14,708 bases of DNA, from positions 1 to 14,708 of the forward strand of contig JACQUH010000261.1 in assembly GCA_016210375.1 (NCBI GenBank), read 5' to 3'. Positions 1 to 6,124 of the stretch are shown here, in pieces. Position 1 is the stretch's first letter. Every line of letters begins with the position of its first letter. This stretch comes from Chloroflexota bacterium (GTDB lineage: Bacteria; Chloroflexota; Dehalococcoidia; Lucifugimonadales; JACPCL1). The position numbers and the translations under genes are program-made. Under the pieces are notes generated by a model, which saw only the letters and a list, made by a program, of their open reading frames with translations, did no database searches and was not told the DNA's origin.

Positions 1-30
1 AGTGGGTTTCATCCCACTTTATTTGTTCTT
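1..30 (+). terminator. Hairpin with T-rich tail upstream of nusA
   Basis: AGTGGG (1-6) pairs with CCCACT (13-18) across a TTTCAT loop and is followed by a T-rich run (TTTATTTGTTCTT). This is the form of a small intrinsic terminator, or of an attenuator ahead of nusA. The stem may extend to the left of the window. If it were a full terminator, nusA would need a promoter within 19-52, and none is evident there, so partial read-through from an upstream gene (rimP is the usual neighbour) is as likely. Confidence 0.5.
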
Positions 31-59
31 GGGGGGTGGGGTGGGGGGACGTAGGAGGT
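31..59 (+). promoter_or_regulatory. G-run and strong ribosome binding site of nusA
   Basis: Three G runs separated by single T residues (31-36, 38-41, 43-48) lie directly before the Shine-Dalgarno sequence AGGAGGT (53-59), which sits 6 bases from the nusA ATG at 66. The ribosome site is clear and fixes the start. The G runs could form a G-quadruplex in the mRNA leader, but that is inference from base composition only. Confidence 0.6.
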
Positions 60-65
60 ACACAT

Positions 66-1667
66 ATGAAGAGCGATTTCCTGATAGCGCTGACGCAGCT
101 CGCTGCCGAAAGGAACCTTCCCAGGGAAATGGTCCTTTCGGCCATTGAGGCCGCCCTTGCCTCCGCTTACAAGAAGGACAACGTGGCTGGCGAGCAGAAC
201 ATTACGGTGCGTCTGAACCCCGCCACGGGGGACGTGCGCGTTTACGTCCTCAAGACAGTGGTGGAGGAGCCGGCAGACCCGCGCCTGGAGATCGCTCTGG
301 CGGAGGGCCGCCGGATCAAGAAAGATGCCGCTGTGGGTGAGGTCCTGGAGACCCAATCCATGCCCTATAACCCGGGGCGCATCGCGGCGCAGACTGCCAA
401 GCAAGTGGTGATGCAGCGCCTGCGGGAGGCGGAACGGGACCTGGTATACGCAGAGTACGCCAACCGGGCCGGAGAGATTGTCACCGGCACGGTACAGCGC
501 ATTGAGCCACGACACATCATCGTGGACCTGGGCCGGGCCGAGGGAATCATGCCTGAAAAGGAGCAGATCCCCACGGAGCGGTACAGGCCCAACCAGAAGC
601 TGAAGGTCTACATTGTAGAGGTGGACCGCACCGCCCGGGGGCCAGAGGTCATCGTGTCTCGCGGGCACAAGGACCTCCTGCGCCGCCTCCTGGAGATGGA
701 GGTGCCCGAGGTCTTCAACGGCGTCGTGGAGATCAAGGCCATCGCCCGGGAACCCGGCTTCCGCAGCAAGGTGGCCGTTTGGGCCAGGCAGGAAGGCGTG
801 GATGCTGTAGGCTCCTGCGTGGGCCTCCGGGGCATCCGCATCCAGAACGTGGTCAACGAGCTTCAGGGCGAGAAGATTGACGTTGTCCAGTGGAGCAGGG
901 AGCCGGGGACCTTCATTGCCAATGCCCTCAACCCTGCTCAGGTGGCCCATGTGAACCTGCATGAGGCGGAAAACGTCGCTCGCGTGGTGGTGCAGGACAG
1001 GCAGCTTTCCCTGGCCATTGGCAAGGAGGGCCAGAACGCTCGCCTGGCCGCCAAGATTACTGGCTGGAAGATAGATATTATCAGCGCCGCGGAGGCGGAG
1101 AAGGAGCGATTGGCCCGGACGCCCGCCCCGGTCCAGGTTGAAGAACGCCGCGCCGTAGCGCCGGAAACGGCCACCGCCATCTCAGAGGCGGCTCCTCTGC
1201 CCAAACCGGAGCCGCAGGTGCTCCGTCCCGCAGCCGAGGTGAAGGCGACAATCGTAGCTGCCGCCCCCGCTCCCACCGGGCAAGAAGCGCTGGCCAGGAC
1301 CCCGGAGGCTGTGGCCGCCCCGCCCGCTCCGGTCATGACGCCGAAGGAGCAGGAGGAGTGGCTCCAGAAGGCTATCGCGGAAGAGGAGGAGAAGACCAGG
1401 CAGGCCGCTGTCCTGGCCGAGGAGGCTGCCCCCGAGGTAGAGGCCGAAGAGGAGGAGGGCATCCCGCTTACCGAGGACGTGTGGAAGGTGCCCCAGTTGG
1501 TACCCTCTGCCGGAGGGCAGATCCGCTTTGCCGAGGATATCCTCGGCCAGCGCAGTGGCGGCGGCGGACGACGCCGGGGACGGCGTGGTGATGGGGAGTC
1601 TGAGGATACAGCCAGAAGGAAAGGGACGGGCAAGGGCAAACGCCGGGTTGAAGGGCAGCGGGAGTAG
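66..1667 (+). CDS. nusA: Transcription termination/antitermination factor NusA
   Basis: NusA binds RNA polymerase and nascent RNA and modulates pausing, termination and antitermination. The 533-residue product starts MKSDFLIALTQLA, a typical NusA N-terminal domain (about 1-130). It continues with an S1 domain (about 137-200, GTVQRIEPRHIIVDLG), KH1 (about 220-275, with VGLRG at 252-256) and KH2 (about 300-340, with IGKEGQNARLAAKITG from 318). After residue 345 there is no recognisable fold. A Pro/Ala/Glu-rich linker leads to an acidic stretch and then to an Arg/Gly/Lys-rich tail. An in-frame GTG at 36 is possible, but the ATG at 66 has a perfect Shine-Dalgarno sequence 6 bases upstream. The gene heads a + strand cluster; ylxR follows after 14 bases. 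Identity is secure; the role of the tail is unknown. Confidence 0.97.
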   Translation: MKSDFLIALTQLAAERNLPREMVLSAIEAALASAYKKDNVAGEQNITVRLNPATGDVRVYVLKTVVEEPADPRLEIALAEGRRIKKDAAVGEVLETQSMPYNPGRIAAQTAKQVVMQRLREAERDLVYAEYANRAGEIVTGTVQRIEPRHIIVDLGRAEGIMPEKEQIPTERYRPNQKLKVYIVEVDRTARGPEVIVSRGHKDLLRRLLEMEVPEVFNGVVEIKAIAREPGFRSKVAVWARQEGVDAVGSCVGLRGIRIQNVVNELQGEKIDVVQWSREPGTFIANALNPAQVAHVNLHEAENVARVVVQDRQLSLAIGKEGQNARLAAKITGWKIDIISAAEAEKERLARTPAPVQVEERRAVAPETATAISEAAPLPKPEPQVLRPAAEVKATIVAAAPAPTGQEALARTPEAVAAPPAPVMTPKEQEEWLQKAIAEEEEKTRQAAVLAEEAAPEVEAEEEEGIPLTEDVWKVPQLVPSAGGQIRFAEDILGQRSGGGGRRRGRRGDGESEDTARRKGTGKGKRRVEGQRE

Positions 1668-1681
1668 CCGGCGCAGGACCC

Positions 1682-1996
1682 ATGCCTTCGCAGGGTAAGC
1701 CCATGAGTGCAGGTGCGGGTGTCCGGCACATCCCCCTTCGGCGGTGCGTCGCCTGTGGCCAGCAGTACCCCCAACGGGACCTGGTGCGCATTGTGCGAGG
1801 GCCGGACGGGAGTGTCCTGGTAGACCAGGGGCGCAGGAAGCTCCCCGGACGGGGTGCCTATTTGTGTCGCTCCAGGGAGTGCTGGAACCAGGCCCTGAAA
1901 AAAAGCAGGCTGAGCTATGCCCTGCGAGGCGACATCTCTCCCAACGATAAAGGAAGGCTTCAAGAGTTCGCTGAGAGCCAACTCTCCGGGGTCTAG
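1682..1996 (+). CDS. ylxR: YlxR/RnpM family RNA-binding protein (DUF448)
   Basis: This is a small basic protein of 104 residues, almost always found between nusA and infB, as here. The family signature is visible: RRCVACGQQYPQRDLVRIVR (about 20-39), then a VLVDQGRRKLPGRGAYLC segment carrying the GRGAY motif, and a CRSREC pair. Cysteines in C-x2-C and C-x4-C spacing are retained. In Bacillus subtilis the protein has been described as a modulator of RNase P (RnpM); a role in this organism is inferred from homology. Two starts are plausible, ATG 1682 and ATG 1703 (MSAGAGVRHIPLRRC), and neither has a strong Shine-Dalgarno sequence. The second gives the more usual N-terminal length. The gene ends 11 bases before infB, and its stop codon touches the infB ribosome site. 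Confidence 0.9.
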   Translation: MPSQGKPMSAGAGVRHIPLRRCVACGQQYPQRDLVRIVRGPDGSVLVDQGRRKLPGRGAYLCRSRECWNQALKKSRLSYALRGDISPNDKGRLQEFAESQLSGV

Positions 1997-2007
1997 AGGT
2001 GTAACGT

Positions 2008-3819
2008 ATGATACAAAGGCAACATCAGGGGACAGCCAGCCGCGAGGCGGGGGATGCAGGCGTGCGCCCCGGGCCATCCAGCCGCCTGGTACCCCTGCCG
2101 GAGGCGATCACTGTGGGGCACCTGGCGGAGCTCGTCCACGCCAGCCCCATAGACCTGATGAAGCAGCTCATGCGGGCCGGCGTCATGGCCGCAATCAACC
2201 AGTCCATTGATTTCAAGACCGCCGCTGCCATCATCCCAGCCTTCGGTTACCGCGCCGTGGAAGCTACCAGCCCTTCCAAAGCTACCAAGGAGAAGGACAC
2301 GGAAGAGGAAGACCTTTCCCAGCTCCAGGTCCGCCCTCCGGTGGTAACCATCTTGGGGCACGTGGACCACGGCAAGACCACATTGCTGGACGCCATCCGC
2401 AAGACGAAGGTGGCCGAACGGGAGACTGGCGGCATTACTCAGCACATCGGCGCGTACCAGACGGAGTACAAAGGCCACAAGATCACCTTCCTGGATACCC
2501 CCGGGCACGAGGCCTTCACCGCCATGCGCGCCCGGGGCGCCAACGCCACCGACATCGCCGTCCTGGTGGTGGCAGCCGACGACGGCATCATGCCCCAGAC
2601 CGTGGAGGCCATCAACCACGCCAGAGCTGCCAAAGTGCCCATCGTGGTGGCTGTGAACAAGATTGATAAGCCTGAAGCGGACCCTGACCGGGTCAAGCGT
2701 CAGCTTGCCGGACAGGGCCTCCTGATAGAGGAGTGGGGCGGCGACGTCATTGCCGTGCCCGTTTCGGCCAAGGCCCAAACGGGCATTGATGACCTCCTGG
2801 AGAACCTCCTGGTCGTCGCTGAGGTGGCGGACCTGAAGGCCAACCCCAACCGGCCCGCCCGGGGCGTGGTGGTGGAGGCTAAACTGGACAAGAGCCGTGG
2901 CCCTGTCGCCAGCGCCCTCGTCAAGACCGGCACCTTAAACGTGGGGGACTACCTGGTGGTCGGCAACGTCTCGGGCAGGGTGAAAGCCCTGGTGAGCGAC
3001 GCTGGCCGCCGTATGAGGAGTGCTCCCCCCTCTACTCCCGTGGAGATCCTGGGGTTGAACGGCTTGCCCCTCGCCGGCGATGTCCTCCAGGCTGTCTCCA
3101 GCGAGAGGGAGGCAAAAGCTATAGCGGAGGAACGGCTGCGCAAGCAAGAGGGCACGCGCCGCAGCGTCAGCCTGGAGGAGGTGGTGGGCCGCATTCGTAC
3201 GGGGGAGTCAAAGGAGCTGAGCGTTGTCATAAAGGCTGACGTCCAGGGAAGCCTGGAGGCGATACGGGACACCCTGGTGCGCCTGGGCACTGAGAAGGCC
3301 CAGGTCCGTATTGTCCACGCTGCCAGTGGCGCCATCACCGAGACAGACATCTTCCTTGCCGTGGCCTCTCAGGCCGTCATCCTGGGCTTCAATACCTCCA
3401 TGGAGCCGGGCGCACGACGGCTGGCGGAGTCTGAAGGCGTAGAGATCCGCTTCTACAATATCATCTATACCATGGTGGAGGAGATTCAGGGCATGCTGGA
3501 GGGCCTGGTCAAGCCCGTGGCCAGGGACGTGGTGGAGGGCCATGCTGCCGTGCGCGCGGTCATCACCCGGGGCCGCCAGAGCAAGGTGGCCGGTTGCATG
3601 GTCAGTGATGGCAGGATACTGCGCAACGCTTCGGTCCGGGTCCTCCGCAGCGGCCGGGTGCTGTATGACGGCCCTGTCCAGAGCTTGCGTCGCTTCCAAG
3701 AGGATGTGCGGGAGGTGGCGGCGGGCATGGAGTGCGGCATAGTGCTGGCGAAGTTTGACGAGTTCCAGGAAGGGGACATCCTGGAGGTCCACCGCCAGGA
3801 GCAGCCGTCAGGGCGATAG
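2008..3819 (+). CDS. infB: Translation initiation factor IF-2
   Basis: IF-2 is the GTPase that brings fMet-tRNA to the 30S subunit and promotes 50S joining. The 603-residue product belongs to the short class of bacterial IF-2, with only about 110 residues before the G domain. An IF2-N module lies at about 29-85 (LPEAITVGHLAELVHASP). The G motifs are complete: G1 GHVDHGKT 117-124, G2 GGITQHIG 141-148, G3 DTPGH 163-167, G4 NKID 217-220 and G5 SAK 253-255. Domains II, III and IV follow, the last with the fMet-tRNA-binding C-terminal segment. AGAGGT (1995-2000) lies 7 bases before the ATG and overlaps the ylxR stop, which suggests translational coupling. The gene is followed by an unusually long gap before rbfA. 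Confidence 0.97.
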   Translation: MIQRQHQGTASREAGDAGVRPGPSSRLVPLPEAITVGHLAELVHASPIDLMKQLMRAGVMAAINQSIDFKTAAAIIPAFGYRAVEATSPSKATKEKDTEEEDLSQLQVRPPVVTILGHVDHGKTTLLDAIRKTKVAERETGGITQHIGAYQTEYKGHKITFLDTPGHEAFTAMRARGANATDIAVLVVAADDGIMPQTVEAINHARAAKVPIVVAVNKIDKPEADPDRVKRQLAGQGLLIEEWGGDVIAVPVSAKAQTGIDDLLENLLVVAEVADLKANPNRPARGVVVEAKLDKSRGPVASALVKTGTLNVGDYLVVGNVSGRVKALVSDAGRRMRSAPPSTPVEILGLNGLPLAGDVLQAVSSEREAKAIAEERLRKQEGTRRSVSLEEVVGRIRTGESKELSVVIKADVQGSLEAIRDTLVRLGTEKAQVRIVHAASGAITETDIFLAVASQAVILGFNTSMEPGARRLAESEGVEIRFYNIIYTMVEEIQGMLEGLVKPVARDVVEGHAAVRAVITRGRQSKVAGCMVSDGRILRNASVRVLRSGRVLYDGPVQSLRRFQEDVREVAAGMECGIVLAKFDEFQEGDILEVHRQEQPSGR

Positions 3820-4079
3820 GTTTGCCCGTGATGCAATCGGACGGTTTGCAGGGGCGTAATTACCCGTACCCACATAAGATTGCCCCCCTTTTCCCTGGCT
3901 GTGCCTCCACCCTGTCATCGTGATTGCATCCCGTTGACCCCATCCCTTCGGCCTTCCCCGGACGGACTCCCGGGCCGGCCTGCAACTTCCCCTGTCAAGG
4001 GGAGAAGGGACGGAGCGCTCTGTCCTGGTGGTCATTTACAAGGTAATTTGCCAATTGGGATCCGATTCTTCAGAACATC

Positions 4080-4127
4080 GTCCCCCCTCTCCTCCCAGGA
4101 GAGGAGGGACCACAGGGGGAGAGGTTA
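4080..4127 (+). repeat. Palindromic repeat family C, copy 1
   Basis: The core CCTCTCCT (4086-4093) pairs with AGGAGAGG (4097-4104) across CCC, followed by a conserved tail CAGGGGGAGAGGTTA (4113-4127). The same layout (pyrimidine arm, short loop, purine arm ending in GAC, then CAGGGGGAGAGGT) recurs at 7554-7598 and in degenerate form at 4408-4450. Similar CCCCTCTCC/GGAGAGGGG palindromes are common in bacterial intergenic DNA; that is a general recollection, not a search result. Confidence 0.65.
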
Positions 4128-4169
4128 GGTCTCATTGGCATTATTATTGTTCAGTGCCCATAAGGCGGG

Positions 4170-4198
4170 GGCATCATGCCGCAGCCTTTAGGCTGCGG
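4170..4198 (+). repeat. Palindromic repeat family B, copy 1 (terminator-like)
   Basis: A short odd palindrome GGCATCATGCC (4170-4180) overlaps a hairpin CCGCAGCC (4179-4186), loop TTTA, GGCTGCGG (4191-4198), followed by TGTTTTG. The strong GC stem with a T-rich tail could terminate transcription from infB. A second copy in the opposite orientation lies at 9959-9987 and carries compensated base changes in the stem. Confidence 0.7.
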
Positions 4199-4256
4199 TG
4201 TTTTGAGATAGTTTCTCAGTCCGCCTTTCCCCAGGGAGAAAGGGGCAATAGTAAAT

Positions 4257-4297
4257 GTGAGAAACTGGGCACGGCAAAGCCGTGCCCAGTTTCTCAC
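4257..4297 (+). repeat. Palindromic repeat family A, copy 1 (19-bp perfect arms)
   Basis: The left arm 4257-4275 and right arm 4279-4297 are perfectly complementary over 19 bases across an AAA loop. The inner core is GGCACGGC-AAA-GCCGTGCC. The same core with different but again perfectly paired outer arms is found at 5938-5984. Confidence 0.85.
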
Positions 4298-4323
4298 CCC
4301 AATTACATCCCCCACTCTGTAGC

Positions 4324-4343
4324 GGGGCCTTGTTCCGAGAGTC
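4324..4343 (+). repeat. Short shared repeat following family A hairpin, copy 1
   Basis: GGGGCCTTGTTCC (4324-4336), followed by GAGAGTC, begins 27 bases after the family A hairpin. The identical 13-mer, followed by AAAAGTC, occurs 29 bases after the second family A hairpin (6013-6025). The hairpin and this motif therefore look like parts of one composite element. Confidence 0.6.
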
Positions 4344-4351
4344 GGGAAGGT

Positions 4352-4375
4352 GCAGTCCCGATGCATCGGGACTGC
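4352..4375. repeat. Palindromic repeat family D, copy 1 (24-base perfect palindrome)
   Basis: This is a perfect 24-base palindrome with no loop, with 12-base half sites containing AGTCCCGA and TCGGGACT. The same AGTCCCGA...TCGGGACT core occurs twice inside the 3' end of metG (13179-13198 and, with one mismatched edge base, 13300-13318). Confidence 0.8.
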
Positions 4376-4381
4376 CAGGGG

Positions 4382-4400
4382 TCTGGGGGTGTCCCCCAGA
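4382..4400. repeat. GC hairpin TCTGGGGG-TGT-CCCCCAGA
   Basis: Two perfect 8-base arms with a TGT loop. It lies between the family D palindrome and the degenerate family C copy, and adds to the dense run of secondary structure in this gap. No second copy is present in the window. Confidence 0.7.
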
Positions 4401-4407
4401 TTCAAAT

Positions 4408-4450
4408 GCCCCCTGTCTTGCTGGAGAGGGGGACAACAGAGGGTGAGGTA
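4408..4450 (+). repeat. Palindromic repeat family C, copy 2 (degenerate)
   Basis: GCCCCCTGTC, a short spacer, GGAGAGGGGGAC (4423-4434), AA and then CAGAGGGTGAGGTA match the order of the other family C copies, with substitutions. The left arm is partly eroded, so the hairpin is weak. Confidence 0.5.
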
Positions 4451-4551
4451 AAGACTTTGGGGGCGAAGCTCCATACGGGAGAGAGGGGATAAGAGGAGGG
4501 TGCAGACATTACCCTTTGCCTACAGGGAAGAAGAGGGAAGGAAACCATCCC

Positions 4552-4911
4552 ATGACCCGGAGAACAGAGCGCCTCAACAACCTGCTGCGCGAGGAGATAA
4601 GCTGGATCGTTGCTAGGGATATGCGGGACCCTCGTCTCTCCTTGCTGGTTACTATCACCCGGGCCGAGGTCACCTCGGACCTGCGACAGGCCGCCATCCA
4701 CGTCAGCGTCATGGGCACTGCGGAGGAGAAGCGTGTCATCCTGGGGCTGCTGCAAGCCGCCACCGGCTTCCTCCAGCGAGAGCTGAAACCCAAGCTGGAG
4801 CTGCGCTATGTCCCCGCCTTGTCCTTCAAGCTGGACGAGTCCATAGAGAAGGGCCTGCAGGTACAGCAGCTTATGGACACTCTTCCCTCCCCCGAGAGGC
4901 CCGCGCCATGA
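4552..4911 (+). CDS. rbfA: 30S ribosome-binding factor RbfA
   Basis: RbfA binds the 30S subunit near the 5' end of 16S rRNA and assists late maturation. The 119-residue product shows the family pattern from start to end: RTERLNNLLREEISWIV, MRDPRL, LVTITRAEVTSDLRQAAIHVSV, a single KH-like fold, and VPALSFKLDESIEKG near the C terminus. The ATG at 4552 was chosen because AGGGAAGGAA (4534-4543) lies just upstream and the protein then begins at the usual point. An upstream TTG at 4516 would add 12 untypical residues. The gene overlaps truB by 4 bases (ATGA), so the two are surely cotranslated. It is separated from infB by 732 bases and may have its own promoter, which I could not identify. Confidence 0.94.
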   Translation: MTRRTERLNNLLREEISWIVARDMRDPRLSLLVTITRAEVTSDLRQAAIHVSVMGTAEEKRVILGLLQAATGFLQRELKPKLELRYVPALSFKLDESIEKGLQVQQLMDTLPSPERPAP

Positions 4912-5858
4912 CCAGGCTTCGGGACGGCATATTCAACGTAGACAAGCCCCACGGCATGACCTCCATGGAGGTGGTGCGGCAGGTGAAACGCCTCACTGGC
5001 CACAGGCACGTCGGTCACGGCGGCACCCTGGACCCTGAGGCCACTGGCGTCCTGCCCGTGTGCCTGGGACAGGCCACTCGGCTCATGGAGTACCTGGTAG
5101 ACAGCGAGAAGGAGTATTTGGGCACCCTGCGCCTGGGAGTCGCCACCGACACCTACGATGCCGACGGGCGGGTCATGGAGGAACGGGACCCCTCTGGCGT
5201 TACCAGGGAGGTCATGGAGCAGGCCATGGTGGGTTTCCGGGGAGTCATTGAGCAAAGGCCGCCGATGTTCAGCGCCCTCAAGCTCCGGGGCGAGCGCATG
5301 TACAACCTCGCCCGCAGGGGCGTGGAGGTGGAGCGCACCCCCCGCACGGTAGAGGTCAAACGCCTGGAGCTAGTGGAATGGCGGCCACCCTACGCGACGC
5401 TCTCCATCCAGTGCGGTCGCGGCGCCTACATCCGCTCCCTGGCCCAGGACCTGGGTACGGCCCTGGGTTGCGGCGCTCACCTGTGCCAGCTCCGGCGCCT
5501 CCGTACAGGCGTCTTCTCCATAGGCCAGGCCACACCCCTGGAGGCGCTGGAGGAGGCCCTGGTTCAGGGGAGCGGCGAAGAACTGCTGTTCCCGCCGGAC
5601 TACGCGGTCCTTCATTTCAAGGCAGTGACCTTGAACCCAGGAGAGGAGCGCATGGTGTGCAGGGGCCAGCCCGTGCGCCTCAACCCGCGCACGCACAGCG
5701 CCGAGGCCATGGAACATTGCCGGGCCTACAGCTACGATGGGCGCTTTGTAGCCGTGGTGCGCTTCAACCGTGTTCTGCGCCTGTGGGAACCCCAGAAGGT
5801 ATTTCAGCTCGCCACGCCATCCCCCTACGCCACAGAGAATCCGCTTGGCGGACCATGA
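4908..5858 (+). CDS. truB: tRNA pseudouridine(55) synthase TruB
   Basis: TruB converts U55 in the T loop of tRNAs to pseudouridine. The 316-residue protein carries the opening RDGIFNVDKPHGMTS (about 5-19) and the catalytic motif GGTLDPEATGVLP, with nucleophile Asp42. It also has KEYLGTLRLGVATDTYDADG, the RRGVEVERTPRTVEV segment and RGAYIRSLAQDLG. The C-terminal third (about 230-300, ending in the FVAVVRFN region) fits the PUA-like RNA-binding domain. Length is normal. The start codon overlaps the rbfA stop (ATGA), so translation is coupled. It is the last gene of the + strand cluster; repeats and then an insertion sequence follow. Confidence 0.96.
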   Translation: MTRLRDGIFNVDKPHGMTSMEVVRQVKRLTGHRHVGHGGTLDPEATGVLPVCLGQATRLMEYLVDSEKEYLGTLRLGVATDTYDADGRVMEERDPSGVTREVMEQAMVGFRGVIEQRPPMFSALKLRGERMYNLARRGVEVERTPRTVEVKRLELVEWRPPYATLSIQCGRGAYIRSLAQDLGTALGCGAHLCQLRRLRTGVFSIGQATPLEALEEALVQGSGEELLFPPDYAVLHFKAVTLNPGEERMVCRGQPVRLNPRTHSAEAMEHCRAYSYDGRFVAVVRFNRVLRLWEPQKVFQLATPSPYATENPLGGP

Positions 5859-5937
5859 GCAGCGCCCTTCCTGCGAACGCATGGGGGGCCTGGGAAACCC
5901 GCCCCTGTCCTTGCCCGCTACAGGAAGAGGGGAAAAG

Positions 5938-5984
5938 GGAGAGGCATCTGTGGCACGGCAAAGCCGTGCCACAGATGCCTCTCC
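5938..5984 (+). repeat. Palindromic repeat family A, copy 2 (22-bp perfect arms)
   Basis: The left arm 5938-5959 and right arm 5963-5984 are perfectly complementary over 22 bases with an AAA loop. The core is the same GGCACGGC-AAA-GCCGTGCC as at 4257-4297, but the outer arms differ in sequence and remain fully paired. It lies 80 bases after truB and could terminate the rbfA-truB transcript, although no T run follows. Confidence 0.87.
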
Positions 5985-6012
5985 TAACAGGATGAGGTCC
6001 CTCTTTCCCCGG

Positions 6013-6032
6013 GGGGCCTTGTTCCAAAAGTC
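6013..6032 (+). repeat. Short shared repeat following family A hairpin, copy 2
   Basis: GGGGCCTTGTTCC (6013-6025), followed by AAAAGTC, matches 4324-4343 and sits at nearly the same distance from its hairpin (29 versus 27 bases). Confidence 0.6.
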
Positions 6033-6036
6033 CTTT

Positions 6037-6054
6037 GACCTCTCCCCCCCTGTG
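6037..6054 (-). repeat. Family C tail fragment abutting the insertion sequence
   Basis: Read on the - strand this is CACAGGGGGGGAGAGGTC, matching the conserved tail of family C (7585-7598, 4113-4126) apart from extra Gs. It stops exactly at the left end of the insertion sequence, so it is probably what remains of a repeat interrupted by the insertion. Confidence 0.5.
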
Positions 6055-6074
6055 GAGGCTGTCCGAAAACTGCC
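6055..6074 (+). repeat. IS terminal inverted repeat, left
   Basis: GAGGCTGTCCGAAAACTGCC is the exact reverse complement of 7526-7545. Confidence 0.93.
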
Positions 6075-6124
6075 TTGGAGGTGGAGGCGGAGAGAAGGTA
6101 AGACAGGGGGCAAGGAGGGCAATC

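Larger units (their letters stand above)
3820..4551. other. 732-base non-coding region packed with palindromes (infB-rbfA gap)
   Basis: No credible gene is visible here. The open frames are short, shift between repeats and show no protein family. The stretch holds at least six separate palindromic elements (listed individually), plus a wobble palindrome at 4008-4025 (GGACGGAGC/GCTCTGTCC) and a small CCCCT-GTCA-AGGGG hairpin near 3990-4003. A 9-base inverted pair, GATGCAATC (3831-3839) and GATTGCATC (3922-3930), could mark the edges of an older insertion. In most bacteria infB and rbfA are close neighbours, so this gap probably grew by repeat insertion. Confidence 0.7.

Noticed and set aside
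9..2077. Open frames on the - strand opposite nusA and ylxR
   Set aside because: They are shadows of NusA and YlxR, both secure, and run across gene boundaries without ribosome sites.
4080..4450. Possible CRISPR array
   Set aside because: The repeats are of different families, unevenly spaced, and there are no regular spacers or cas genes.
3880..4492. Short open frames in the infB-rbfA gap
   Set aside because: They run through palindromic repeats, encode low-complexity peptides and have no ribosome site or family signature.
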